Under the pieces are notes generated by a model, which did no database searches, was not told the origin of the DNA, and saw nothing but the letters and a program-made list of their open reading frames with translations. The translations under genes were made by a program, and so were the position numbers. This document shows, in pieces, positions 6,146 through 13,546 of a DNA stretch of 21,578 nucleotides. Source of the stretch: a virus. Position 1 is the stretch's first letter. Every line of letters starts with the position of its first letter. The DNA lies in IMG/VR virus record IMGVR_UViG_3300042914_002745, positions 1-21,578 of that record; one strand, written 5' to 3'.

Positions 6146-7730
6146 AGAGCGGCCCGAGGCCTGCCCCGGGTACACGTTTGACTCCGAAGCCGCGAGCAGG
6201 CCTGTCGCCTTCATCGAGCGGTTTTGCCGATCCCCGTCGCCATCCGGAGGGCCGTCCGAAAAGGTCAAACTCATCGACTGGCAACGCGACCGCGTCGTGA
6301 AGCCGCTGTTCGGCTGGAAGCGGCCGGACGGCCGGCTCCGCTACCGGCGGGCCGGGATCTTCTGTCCGAAGAAGCAGGGGAAGAGTTTCCTCATGGCCGC
6401 CCTGGCCGAGTACCTCCTGACGGCCCACTTCCCCCTGGCCGACGTCTACCCGGCGGCCGTGGACCGCGAGCAGGCCCGCATCATCTACCGGATGCTGAAG
6501 CGATCGGTCGAGGCCTCGCCGATCCTGTCGAAGCGGCTGGAGGTCGTCGACTCCAAGAGCATCATCCGGAACCGGGAGCACGGGAACGTGCTGCGGTGCC
6601 TGTCGGCCGACGCGTGGCGGAACGAAGGCCTGAACGGGTCCGTGATCATCGACGAGATTCACGCCCACCGCTCCGACGAGCTCGTCGCGGCCCTGACCTA
6701 CGCGACCCGGGCCACGCCCAACGGCCTCGTGCTCGCGATCTCGACGGCCGGGGACAACAAGAACGGCGTCGGCTACCAGTGGTGGAAGGACGCCCAGCTC
6801 GTCAGCCGCGAGCATGGCGGCGACCCGGCCGCGAACCCGAGTTTCTACGGGCTGATCTACGCCGCCGATCCGAAGGATGACTTCTCCGACCCGGCGGTGT
6901 GGCGCAAGGCGAACCCGTCAATTGGGATCACGTTCTCCGAGGAGGAGTTCGCGGCCGACTACCAGGACGCGACCACCGATCCGCGGAAGTTCTCGCGGTG
7001 GCTGCGGTACTCGCTCAACGTCTGGGCCGACGGCCGAGACGAGCAGTGGTTCAAGGGGGACGCGTTCGCCAACTGCCGCCGGCCCCCGCCCGAGGCCCTC
7101 GCCGGCCGGCCGTGTGTGGTCGGCGTCGACCTGGCGAGCAACCTCGACATGACGGCGGCGTGTTTCCTGTTCCAGGCGGCCGACGGATCGTATGACGCCG
7201 TGATGCGGTACTGGGTTCCGGAGGAGACGGTGGCCGAGCGGGAGCGGAAGGACCGCATCCCCTACTCGACCTGGATCCGCGAGGGCTGGCTGACGGTGAC
7301 GCCGGGGGCGCGGCTCGACCACGAGCACGTGGCCCGCGACATCCTGGCGTTCGGGAAAGATCACCAGATCCTCCAGGTCGGGGCGGACCCCTGGCAAGTC
7401 GGCCCGCTCGCCACGTTCCTCCAACGCGAGAACGTCGAGGTGAAGGCGGTGGCTCAGTCGACGGCGCGTCTCAACGCCCCTTGCAAGATGCTCGAGGGCC
7501 TGGTCGTCGAGCGGAAGTTCCGATACGAAAGCCCGATCCTGCTCTGGAACGCGAACCACTGCCTCGTCTACACGGACACGACGGGCATGATCAAGCCGGA
7601 CAAGTCGAAGAGCACCGAGAAGATCGACGGCCTGTCGGCCGCCTCCAACGCGTTCGCCATGGCGATCGAGAAGGCCGACGATCTCGCGGAACGGCCCTAC
7701 GACGGTCCGCTCCTGCAGCCGCTCTGGTAA
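6096..7730 (+). CDS. terL: Terminase large subunit (packaging ATPase and nuclease)
   Basis: A full-length 544-residue motor protein of the Terminase_1 / HK97-like type. ATPase domain: Walker A-like CPKKQGKS at 90-97 and Walker B VIIDEIH with D186 and catalytic E187; the coupling region follows at AISTAGDNKNG. Nuclease domain: VGVDLAS with D345, GADPW with D431 and KIDGLSAASNAFAM with D511 supply the acidic metal-binding residues of the RNase H-like fold. It docks at the portal, pumps DNA into the prohead with ATP, and cuts the concatemer. The start lies within the small-subunit gene (50-nt overlap). It ends just before copy 2 of the late-region element. No defect is seen. Confidence 0.96.
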   Translation: MAKKAQTKQLSASSLVEERPEACPGYTFDSEAASRPVAFIERFCRSPSPSGGPSEKVKLIDWQRDRVVKPLFGWKRPDGRLRYRRAGIFCPKKQGKSFLMAALAEYLLTAHFPLADVYPAAVDREQARIIYRMLKRSVEASPILSKRLEVVDSKSIIRNREHGNVLRCLSADAWRNEGLNGSVIIDEIHAHRSDELVAALTYATRATPNGLVLAISTAGDNKNGVGYQWWKDAQLVSREHGGDPAANPSFYGLIYAADPKDDFSDPAVWRKANPSIGITFSEEEFAADYQDATTDPRKFSRWLRYSLNVWADGRDEQWFKGDAFANCRRPPPEALAGRPCVVGVDLASNLDMTAACFLFQAADGSYDAVMRYWVPEETVAERERKDRIPYSTWIREGWLTVTPGARLDHEHVARDILAFGKDHQILQVGADPWQVGPLATFLQRENVEVKAVAQSTARLNAPCKMLEGLVVERKFRYESPILLWNANHCLVYTDTTGMIKPDKSKSTEKIDGLSAASNAFAMAIEKADDLAERPYDGPLLQPLW

Positions 7731-7735
7731 CGCGG

Positions 7736-7754
7736 CTATAGGGCAAATCGGTGG
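7736..7754 (+). promoter_or_regulatory. Late-region element, copy 2 (19 bp)
   Basis: CTATAGGGCAAATCGGTGG is identical over 19 bp to the copy at 13856-13874 and over 17 bp to the copy at 1922-1938. It lies 5 nt after the terminase stop and 21 nt before the preferred portal start. The three copies precede fibre, portal and capsid blocks, consistent with a late promoter or activator-binding site. No good sigma-70 -35 box is visible at the usual distance. Confidence 0.7.
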
Positions 7755-7760
7755 CGGTTT

Positions 7761-7775
7761 GGAAGGATGCCTTCC
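7761..7775 (+). repeat. Inverted repeat at portal translation start
   Basis: GGAAGG (7761-7766) and CCTTCC (7770-7775) are perfect inverted arms around an ATG triplet. The left arm is also the likely ribosome-binding sequence for ATG 7776, 9 nt away. In RNA the 3-nt loop is minimal and the hairpin may be marginal, but pairing would hide the ribosome site and delay or lower portal translation. Confidence 0.5.
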
Positions 7776-9356
7776 ATGCCACGCGCCAAGCCCACGGCCT
7801 CCAGGCGGTCGCCGCAGAATCCGTCGACGAAGCGGCCCGCCTCGCGGCGGTCGCCGCGGGCATCCACGCGCGCCACGATCGCGGACAGCACGCTCCTTGA
7901 CCCGCTCGCCTGGGGCTCCGCCTCGCAGCGGCGGGTCCACCCCGAGCTCGCCGTCAGGGTGTCGAGCGTCTTCAGCGTCTGCCGGTTCATCGCCCAGTCG
8001 ATCGGGTGCATGTCGCCCCGGCTGAAGGTGCGGCTGGCGGGCAAAACGCTCGACGCGGTCCAGGGCTTCGGCGATCCGGCCGCGAGCGTCTACCGGCAGG
8101 CGGTCCACGCCCTGCGGGTGCGGCCGAACCCGTGGCAGTCGCCCTTCGACTTCTGGACCCTCCAGGGCTTCTGGACCGCCCTCCACGGCGGCGGCTTCGC
8201 CCGCGTCGTGCCCGGCAGCCGGGGGGCGATGACCCACCTGATCCCGCTCCACCCGCGGCGGATGCGGACGAAGCAGCTCGCCGACTACTCGCTCGCCTAC
8301 GAATGGTTCGACGAGCGTGGGAAGTGGATGACGCTCCAGCAGAGTGAGGTCCTCCACTTCCGCTGGTTGGGCGACAACGGGATCACGGGCACGCCCCCGA
8401 CGGACACGCTCGCGACGGCGATCACGATCGCCCGGGAGCTCGACGGCGCAGCCCTCACGCTCTGGAAGAAGGGGGCGCGGCCCGACTTCGTGATCGAGAC
8501 CGACAAGCGGATGGACGACACGACCATGGCCCGCTACCGGTCGGAGTTCCGCGAGATGTACGGCGGGGACAACCGCGGCACGCCGGCGGTCATGATCCCG
8601 GGCCACAAGCTCGTGCCCATGCAGTCGAACACGATGGAGCAGAGCCAGTTCCAGCAGCTCCGCGAATCCATCCTGCCCGAGGTGTGCAGCCACTGGGGCG
8701 TGCCGGCCTCGCTCGTCGGTGACGCCAAGGCCCAGCGGTACGGGTCGCCGGAGGCCGACAACCTCCAGGCCCAGGTCTGGTGCCTGCTGCCGTGGCAGAA
8801 GCGGCTCGAGGGTGCGGTCAACCTCTGGCTGCAGGACACCTACGGCGAGAACACGCTCTTCCAGCTCGACAACCGGGCGCTGCTCCGCGGCGATTCGGTC
8901 GCCCGGGCGAACCTGTACCGGGCGCTGTTCTCCATGTCGGCCATCACGCCGAACGAGATCCGCGAGTTCGAGGACTTCGGGCGGATTGAGGAGCCGTGGG
9001 CCGACAAGGCGTTCTTGCAGCTCGGCTTCTCGACGGCCGAGACAGCGGCGAACCAGGCCCAGAAGGGGGCCGCGGGGGCCGTGCAAGCGCCGGCGGATGC
9101 CGGCGATTCGATGCCTGTCGATCCATCGGCGGACCCGCTCGCGGCAGCGGCCACCGGGCTCGATATGTCATCGACCGCCCTGAATGGGGCGCAGGTCACG
9201 GCGCTCGTCGCCGTCCTCCAGCAAGTTTCCCAAGGACTGCTCACCGAGGATTCGGCGGTGGCCCTCATTCAGGCCGCGTTCCCGACCGTGAGCTACGAAG
9301 CCGCAAAGAAGATCGTGTCCGGTGCGATGCCAGCACCTTCGCAGCAGGGGGCATGA
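7776..9356 (+). CDS. Portal protein, HK97 family
   Basis: A 526-residue portal protein. A basic Ser/Pro/Arg-rich N-terminus leads into PELAVRVSSVFSVCRFIAQS, the first conserved helix, then RVRPNPWQSPFDFW, GGGFARVVPGSRGAM, IPLHPRRM, EVLHFRWLG and the region TLWKKGARPDFVIE; near the end of the core are ESILPEVCSHWGVPASLVG and ALFSMSAITPNEIREFEDFG. These are the usual landmarks of HK97-type portals (PF04860), which form the twelve-subunit ring at one capsid vertex, the DNA channel and the docking site for terminase and connectors. ATG 7776 is preferred because GGAAGG lies 9 nt upstream; ATG 7767 would directly abut that sequence. An Ala-rich C-terminal extension (after about 420) is variable in the family. 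Confidence 0.94.
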   Translation: MPRAKPTASRRSPQNPSTKRPASRRSPRASTRATIADSTLLDPLAWGSASQRRVHPELAVRVSSVFSVCRFIAQSIGCMSPRLKVRLAGKTLDAVQGFGDPAASVYRQAVHALRVRPNPWQSPFDFWTLQGFWTALHGGGFARVVPGSRGAMTHLIPLHPRRMRTKQLADYSLAYEWFDERGKWMTLQQSEVLHFRWLGDNGITGTPPTDTLATAITIARELDGAALTLWKKGARPDFVIETDKRMDDTTMARYRSEFREMYGGDNRGTPAVMIPGHKLVPMQSNTMEQSQFQQLRESILPEVCSHWGVPASLVGDAKAQRYGSPEADNLQAQVWCLLPWQKRLEGAVNLWLQDTYGENTLFQLDNRALLRGDSVARANLYRALFSMSAITPNEIREFEDFGRIEEPWADKAFLQLGFSTAETAANQAQKGAAGAVQAPADAGDSMPVDPSADPLAAAATGLDMSSTALNGAQVTALVAVLQQVSQGLLTEDSAVALIQAAFPTVSYEAAKKIVSGAMPAPSQQGA

Positions 9357-9357
9357 A

Positions 9358-10374
9358 ATGGAACCGCTCGTCGAACGTCGCTATCTCCTGATCGAGGACT
9401 ACCCGGACGCGTTGCGTGTGGCCCGCCGGGACGACAACGCCCCGCAGATCGGCGGCGTCTCTCCTCCGTGGGACTCGTGGTCAAACGACCTCGGCGGGTT
9501 CAAGGAGCGATTCCTGCCGACCTCATTCGATGACCTTCTCGACCCGTCTGGAGTGCTGCGTTCAAAGATCGACGTTCCGTTCCTGTTCAACCATGATCCC
9601 AACCTGATCACGGGTCGGACGTCAAACGGGCGGCTTGAAGTGCGACGCGGAGACAAGGGGCTGGAGTACGTCCACTCTCCGCTCCAGACGACGCACGGCC
9701 GCGACCTCGTGATGATGGTCGAGGACCGCACGATCAAGGCGGCGTCGTTCGCGTTCACCGCGCACCAAAAGGGCGACGTCTGGGAGGAAGACGAGCGTGG
9801 TAACGTCACGAGAACCGTGACGCGGGTCTCCGGCCTTTACGACGTTTCCGCAGTCGTGTACCCGGCGTATGGAAAGAGCTCCGCCGCGCCGCGTTCGCTG
9901 CCGCTCTGGAAGTACGCCCGGAGCGCGATGGCCCACCGGGCCGAGTCTCGCGGCCTCACGATCTCCCTCGACTTCGACGGCACGTTCACCGCGGCCCCCG
10001 GGCTGTGGCGGTCGTTCGTCGCCGATGCCCAGGCCCGCGGTAACCGGGTGGTGTGCGTCACGCGACGCGAAGACAACGAGGAGAACCGGGCCGCCCTGCG
10101 GACCGCGTTCGGGGATCTCCACGACGAACTTGCCGGCGTGCTGCTCGTCGGGCCGGACCAGCGGAAGCGGTCGGCCGCAGCGGCCGCCGGCATTTCGGTC
10201 GACATCTGGGTCGACGACTACCCCGAGGGGATCGTCGAGCCCGCCCAGGCCGAGCCAGCCCGGGCCGCCCCGCGCGGCGTGAAGGTCTCGACGCTCGCCG
10301 GTGCCCGGGCCGCCGCGGCGGCCGCCGCCGCCCGGATGCGGATCGCCCTCAGTTCCACGGAGGCCTCCCGATGA
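9358..10374 (+). CDS. Prohead protease fused to HAD-like phosphatase domain
   Basis: A 338-residue protein with two domains. Residues 1-190 match the HK97 prohead protease family (U35): SPPWDSW, FKERFLPTSFDDLL, FLFNHDPNLITGRT with likely catalytic H79, LEYVHSPLQTTHGRDLV, IKAASFAFTA with likely catalytic S130, and YDVSAVVYPAYG. This enzyme cleaves scaffold domains during capsid maturation. Residues about 200-295 carry every HAD-superfamily motif: motif I D205-F-D207-G-T209, motif II T235 in VCVTRR, motif III K270, and motif IV D286-D287 in WVDDYP. HAD enzymes are usually phosphatases using an aspartyl-phosphate intermediate. The remaining tail is Ala/Arg-rich. The fusion is continuous in one frame with even codon usage. 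It is unusual; most prohead proteases are 150-250 residues. Start ATG 9358 is 1 nt after the portal stop. Confidence 0.88.
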   Translation: MEPLVERRYLLIEDYPDALRVARRDDNAPQIGGVSPPWDSWSNDLGGFKERFLPTSFDDLLDPSGVLRSKIDVPFLFNHDPNLITGRTSNGRLEVRRGDKGLEYVHSPLQTTHGRDLVMMVEDRTIKAASFAFTAHQKGDVWEEDERGNVTRTVTRVSGLYDVSAVVYPAYGKSSAAPRSLPLWKYARSAMAHRAESRGLTISLDFDGTFTAAPGLWRSFVADAQARGNRVVCVTRREDNEENRAALRTAFGDLHDELAGVLLVGPDQRKRSAAAAAGISVDIWVDDYPEGIVEPAQAEPARAAPRGVKVSTLAGARAAAAAAAARMRIALSSTEASR

Positions 10375-10742
10375 TTTCCGCCGCCCCTGTGACCGTCGCC
10401 GAGCACCTCGACGGCGGCCTGCTCGCGAAGATCAAGGCGTTCGTCGAGACGGCCAAGTCGGCCGCCGCCGACGGACTCACGTGGGCCGAGTTCGGCGACC
10501 TCATGCTCGCCCTGCTGCGGCTGGTGATCGCGGGCCTCGACGTCGCCAACGGCCTGACCGGTGCCGCGAAGAAGGCCCTCGCCCTGGAGGCGGTCGCGAG
10601 CCTGTTCGACGCCGTGGCCGATCGGGCGGTCCCGCCGCTCGCCTACCCGATCTGGGTCCTCGCCCGGCCCGCCGTGCGGGCGCTCGTCCTGGCACTGGCG
10701 TCGGGGGCCGTGGAGCAAGTGCTGCCGCTCGTGAGGCGCTGA
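10371..10742 (+). CDS. Unknown helical protein, first gene of cassette
   Basis: The 123-residue product starts at an ATG overlapping the previous stop by 4 nt. It is almost wholly helical: LLAKIKAFVETAKSAAADGL, WAEFGDLMLALLRLVIAGLD, then an Ala/Leu-rich C-terminus with YPIWVLARPAVRALVLALAS that could be an amphipathic or membrane-seeking segment. There is no catalytic motif. It opens a run of eight overlapping or nearly abutting genes that includes clear membrane proteins and two protease-like genes. A role in membrane association, for example as a holin-like partner, is conceivable but not shown. Confidence 0.7.
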   Translation: MISAAPVTVAEHLDGGLLAKIKAFVETAKSAAADGLTWAEFGDLMLALLRLVIAGLDVANGLTGAAKKALALEAVASLFDAVADRAVPPLAYPIWVLARPAVRALVLALASGAVEQVLPLVRR

Positions 10743-10743
10743 A

Positions 10744-10998
10744 ATGCTCGACAACGTCCGGCTGCTCGTGGAGTGGGCTCCCCTGCTCGGCTACGCCAAG
10801 CGGCTGTCGGCGGCCGTGGATGACGGCGGCCGGGCCGACACGATCGCCGACGCGATCGAGTGGCTCGCATCGAAGACCGGCAACCGCATGGACGACGAGC
10901 TCGCCCGCCTCGTGGCGGCCGTGCTGCACACCCCGCAGGGCGCGGCCCTCGCGGGATGGATCGCCGACAAAGCCGCCGACATGGAGAAGACCCAGTGA
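10744..10998 (+). CDS. Small helical protein of unknown function
   Basis: The 84-residue frame starts 1 nt after the preceding stop and its own stop overlaps the next GTG by 4 nt. It is predicted helical and amphipathic (MLDNVRLLVEWAPLLGYAKR, TIADAIEWLASKTGNRMDDE, LARLVAAVLHTPQGAALAGW), with no membrane span strong enough to call, no cysteines and no known motif. Coupling to the neighbouring genes and codon use typical of the window support it as a real gene. Its function is unknown. Confidence 0.65.
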   Translation: MLDNVRLLVEWAPLLGYAKRLSAAVDDGGRADTIADAIEWLASKTGNRMDDELARLVAAVLHTPQGAALAGWIADKAADMEKTQ

Positions 10999-11231
10999 AC
11001 TACGTGACCCTGGCCCAGATCGTGATCGCCGTCGGCCTCGTCGGCTACGGCGTGGTCGTGGGTGTGCAGCAGCTCCGCGGCCGGCTTGGCCGGCGGACAC
11101 GGACGCCGGTGGACGATCTCCGCCTGGTGATCGACCTCGCGGCCCGGCTCCGGGACAAGGGGCAGACCGACGCCGTGGCCGTGTGCGAGCAGCTGACGCA
11201 CGAGCTGCTGAAGCCGGAGGCCAAGGCGTGA
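10995..11231 (+). CDS. Small membrane protein, single N-terminal span
   Basis: A 78-residue protein begins at GTG 10995, overlapping the previous stop by 4 nt. Residues about 4-23 form one hydrophobic span (VTLAQIVIAVGLVGYGVVVG), followed by a basic stretch QQLRGRLGRRTRTP that should stay in the cytoplasm, and a soluble helical tail (DDLRLVIDLAARLRDKGQTD). The topology of one span followed by positive charges and a helix is shared by some phage spanin-like or pinholin-like proteins, but nothing specific identifies it. It sits in the cassette with two protease-like genes. Membrane location is well supported; the role is not. Confidence 0.65.
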   Translation: MNYVTLAQIVIAVGLVGYGVVVGVQQLRGRLGRRTRTPVDDLRLVIDLAARLRDKGQTDAVAVCEQLTHELLKPEAKA

Positions 11232-11596
11232 GGCCGCTCGCCTTCATCGCCGCCGGGCTTCTCCTGCTGACGCTGCCGCGCGTCGAGGGGTGCCGCGTGG
11301 ACACGAGCGGGTCCGCGACGGCGGCCGTCTACGTCTATGAGAAGGACGACGGCGGCGTGCCGCCGTTCGTGACCGTGGCGATCAACAAGCTGAACCGCGA
11401 GCGGAAGGTGGTCGCCACGCTCCTCGAGGCCGACACGACCGACGGGACCGGCGACGTTCCCGACCAGTACCAGGCCGCCCTGGATGCGGCCCGCAAAGCG
11501 GGGCTACCGGCGGTTGTCGCCCTCGCGGGCAGGACGGTGATCCGGGTGACGCCGCAGCCCGCGAGCGAGGCGGCGGTGATGGAGGCCGTGCCGTGA
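11228..11596 (+). CDS. Exported thioredoxin-fold-like small protein
   Basis: The 122-residue protein begins at GTG 11228 (4-nt overlap). Residues 1-22 look like a signal sequence: MRPLAFIAAGLLLLTLPRVE, then GC. The cysteine at 22 could be a lipid anchor, but VEG is a poor lipobox, so ordinary export is equally possible. The rest (VTVAINKLNRERKVVATLLE, VPDQYQAALDAARKAGLPAV, VALAGRTVIRV) has the strand/helix order of a thioredoxin-like fold, with GLPAV at the place of the cis-proline loop. There is no CXXC motif, so no redox activity is claimed. It is directly upstream of a papain-like gene and may assist exported partners. Fold assignment is inference. Confidence 0.55.
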   Translation: MRPLAFIAAGLLLLTLPRVEGCRVDTSGSATAAVYVYEKDDGGVPPFVTVAINKLNRERKVVATLLEADTTDGTGDVPDQYQAALDAARKAGLPAVVALAGRTVIRVTPQPASEAAVMEAVP

Positions 11597-12474
11597 TCAT
11601 CGACCCGAAGCTGATCGACGTCTTCCCGGCCGAGCACGACGGCTACCCGGCGAGCCTCGCGATCGAGGACACGCCCGACGCCCTCCGCGACGCCTGCGGC
11701 TCCGCATCGCGGGAGTTCCCCAAGGCCCTGTGGATCGAGCCGCGCGACTGGATCGCGAAGGCCAGAGAGAACGACGCGGCCATGGCGTGGGGCATCAACT
11801 TCATTGACCGGTTCACGAATCAAGACCCGACCCACGAATGTACGTGCCACTCGCTCCGGGTGAACGTCGAGGCCGCCCGCAACCGGGCGCGGGGCGTGAA
11901 CTACGGCGGGCCGCGGAAGGACTACCGCTACCCAGAGTCTCGCGAATTCGGGGCCGTCTGGCTGTCGCCGCTGTCCGTCTACGCGGAGGCCAACCCGCGG
12001 CAGTGGGGTGGGGCAAACGTCCGCCGCGTCCTGGAGATCGCCGTCCGACGCGGGATGCTCCCCGAGACGGTGCAGCCCTACGACTACCAGTTCCGCCACT
12101 CCCTCCACGGCACGACCGGCCGGGGCGGGTTCAACCAGGCCCGCGGCCCGTGGACGCCGGTCTCGCGGTTCCCGGCCGGGTGGGAGGAGACGGCCCAGTG
12201 GTTCCGCCCTTTGGAGGTGATCTTCCCGGAGAGCTACGAGCAGGCCGTGTGCCTCGTGCTCCACGGCTACGTCGTCTCGGTCGGCCGCAACGGGCACGCG
12301 GTGCCGTGGGCGCGGTGGATCCCAGACCAGCGGCTCATGGCCTATCCGGACTCCTACGACATCGTGCGCTACGACTCCGAGCGGACCGCGAAGTCGGCAT
12401 GGGAGGGATCGTTCGCCGTGGCGAGCGTGACCCTCCCCGATGACTGGAGCCGGCCTGCCGGGCGAAACCCATGA
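11593..12474 (+). CDS. Papain-like (C1-type) cysteine peptidase-like protein
   Basis: A 293-residue protein beginning at GTG 11593 (4-nt overlap). The segment FTNQDPTHECTCHSLRVNVE mirrors the papain-family active-site pattern NQG....C..HA: N76, Q77 as oxyanion-hole glutamine, and C83 six residues later as nucleophile, the same Q-to-C spacing as in papain. A downstream NGHAVPWARW supplies the candidate catalytic H235, and DSYDIVRYDS may replace the usual Asn-containing NSWG. There is no signal peptide. The middle contains YGGPRKDYRY and PYDYQFRHSLHG, unknown to me. It could cut peptides in the host envelope at lysis, process a virion protein, or be a structural relic with C83 replaced in function by C85. 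The fold call is moderate; substrate unknown. Confidence 0.6.
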   Translation: MIIDPKLIDVFPAEHDGYPASLAIEDTPDALRDACGSASREFPKALWIEPRDWIAKARENDAAMAWGINFIDRFTNQDPTHECTCHSLRVNVEAARNRARGVNYGGPRKDYRYPESREFGAVWLSPLSVYAEANPRQWGGANVRRVLEIAVRRGMLPETVQPYDYQFRHSLHGTTGRGGFNQARGPWTPVSRFPAGWEETAQWFRPLEVIFPESYEQAVCLVLHGYVVSVGRNGHAVPWARWIPDQRLMAYPDSYDIVRYDSERTAKSAWEGSFAVASVTLPDDWSRPAGRNP

Positions 12475-13253
12475 AATCGCCTTTCCTTGCGCTGCTTTTC
12501 GCCCTGTTCTGCGCGACCGCCGCGGCCGCCCCCTGCGGCAACTGCCACGGCGACCGCGTCGTCGGCCCCGGCCCGGTGCGGTTCGCGTGCCCGGTGTGCG
12601 ACGGCAGCGGCGAGATTCCGGACCGGCCGACAGCTCCCAAGGAATCCTTGGGAGTTGCAGCCGCCGCCCCCGGCCCCCGGCCCGCCGTCTGCCGGATCGA
12701 GTGCGGTGCCGGCCCGGCGAAGGACTGCGGGACCGGCACTCTCGTCGAGGCCCGCGACGGCCGGGCTCGCGTGCTCACCGCCTGGCACGTGATCCGCGAC
12801 GGCCGGACCTCGATCACGATCCGGTGGCCCGACGGCACGAGCGGCACGGCCCGCGTGGTGGCGTGGGATTCGGCCTGGGATCTGGCGGTCCTCTCGGCCG
12901 CCGCCCCTGCCGCCGCACCGGTGCCGATCGCAGCCCGGCCCCCGGCCGTCGGCGACCGGCTGACGCTCGCCGGCTACGGGCCTGTGCCGTTCACCTACCG
13001 CGAGGCGAGCGGCGAGGTGACCCAGTTCCTCGGTCCGACGGGCCGGCACCCCATGCACATGCTCGAGGTCCGGGCCGCCGCCCGGCAGGGCGACTCCGGC
13101 GGCCCGATCTTCAACGCCCGCGGCGAGGTGGTCGCGGTGCTGTGGGGCTCGACCGGCGGGCTGACGGCCGGCAGCCACGTGACCGAGATCCGGCGGATGC
13201 TGGGCCAGCCGGTGGCGGCCGCCGTCTGCAAGGACGGGAGGTGCGAGCGATGA
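12471..13253 (+). CDS. Secreted zinc-ribbon trypsin-like serine protease
   Basis: A 260-residue protein starting at ATG 12471 (4-nt overlap). Residues 1-20 are a clear signal peptide ending in AAAA. The mature N-terminus has two CXXC knuckles like DnaJ zinc ribbons: C22-GN-C25-HG and C40-PV-C43-DGSG. After a Pro/Ala linker comes a chymotrypsin-fold protease: GTGTLVEARDG, LTAWHVI with H106, WDSAWDLAVL with D137 (D133 less likely), and ARQGDSGGPIF with S209. Triad order and spacing fit trypsin/HtrA-type enzymes; no PDZ domain follows. It should act outside the cytoplasmic membrane. Additional cysteines at 74, 78 and 86 could be disulfide-bonded. Such a gene within a capsid operon is unusual; degradation of host envelope protein at lysis is the simplest inference. 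It could also be a host-derived cargo gene. Confidence 0.85.
   Translation: MKSPFLALLFALFCATAAAAPCGNCHGDRVVGPGPVRFACPVCDGSGEIPDRPTAPKESLGVAAAAPGPRPAVCRIECGAGPAKDCGTGTLVEARDGRARVLTAWHVIRDGRTSITIRWPDGTSGTARVVAWDSAWDLAVLSAAAPAAAPVPIAARPPAVGDRLTLAGYGPVPFTYREASGEVTQFLGPTGRHPMHMLEVRAAARQGDSGGPIFNARGEVVAVLWGSTGGLTAGSHVTEIRRMLGQPVAAAVCKDGRCER
12634..12654. repeat. 21-bp perfect palindrome inside protease gene
   Basis: CTCCCAAGGA and TCCTTGGGAG are exact inverted arms of 10 bp separated by one base. The palindrome lies in the linker between the zinc ribbon and the protease domain (encoding PKESLG) and has lower GC than its surroundings. It could be a protein-binding site or an mRNA hairpin; the 1-nt centre means an RNA stem would open a few pairs at the tip. 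Confidence 0.7.
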
Positions 13254-13546
13254 CCGACTCCGACTTCGTGTGGGCCGAGCTGGCCCGCCACCCGATCCGC
13301 CGGGCCATGCTCGGCCGCGAGCGGTGCGACGAGATCGTCGCGACGGCTGCCAGCATGTCGCCCACGGGCGGGGCGGCCGTGGCCGCCGGCCGCAACCGCG
13401 ACGACATGCGGCGGATGTGGGAGGGCCGCGTCCGCGACGAGTACGCCCAGCGGGCGGGGTTCGCGTTCCTGACCATGTTGATCATGTGGGCCATCGGGGC
13501 CGTCGTGCAGGCATTGGTGAAGAAGTGGTGGGAGGAGCACACGTGA
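13250..13546 (+). CDS. Small protein with C-terminal membrane span
   Basis: The 98-residue product starts at an ATG overlapping the protease stop by 4 nt. Residues 1-68 are soluble and charged (RHPIRRAMLGRERCDEIV, RDDMRRMWEGRVRDEYAQR); residues about 70-89 form one membrane span (FAFLTMLIMWAIGAVVQALV), followed by KKWWEEHT. A soluble N-terminal domain with one tail anchor and a short charged end suggests a protein held at the inner membrane with its bulk in the cytoplasm. It has no match I recognise. Together with the next gene, also single-span, it could form the membrane part of the cassette. Confidence 0.7.
   Translation: MTDSDFVWAELARHPIRRAMLGRERCDEIVATAASMSPTGGAAVAAGRNRDDMRRMWEGRVRDEYAQRAGFAFLTMLIMWAIGAVVQALVKKWWEEHT

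Noticed and set aside
7731-7745. Similarity of CTATAGGG in the repeat to T7-type RNA polymerase promoters
   Set aside because: Only the last eight bases agree, the conserved part extends downstream instead of upstream of the GGG, and no phage RNA polymerase gene is visible.
6918-9086. Long minus-strand open frame (722 codons)
   Set aside because: It is antisense to the terminase and portal genes with clear family motifs; long antisense frames are expected at this GC content.
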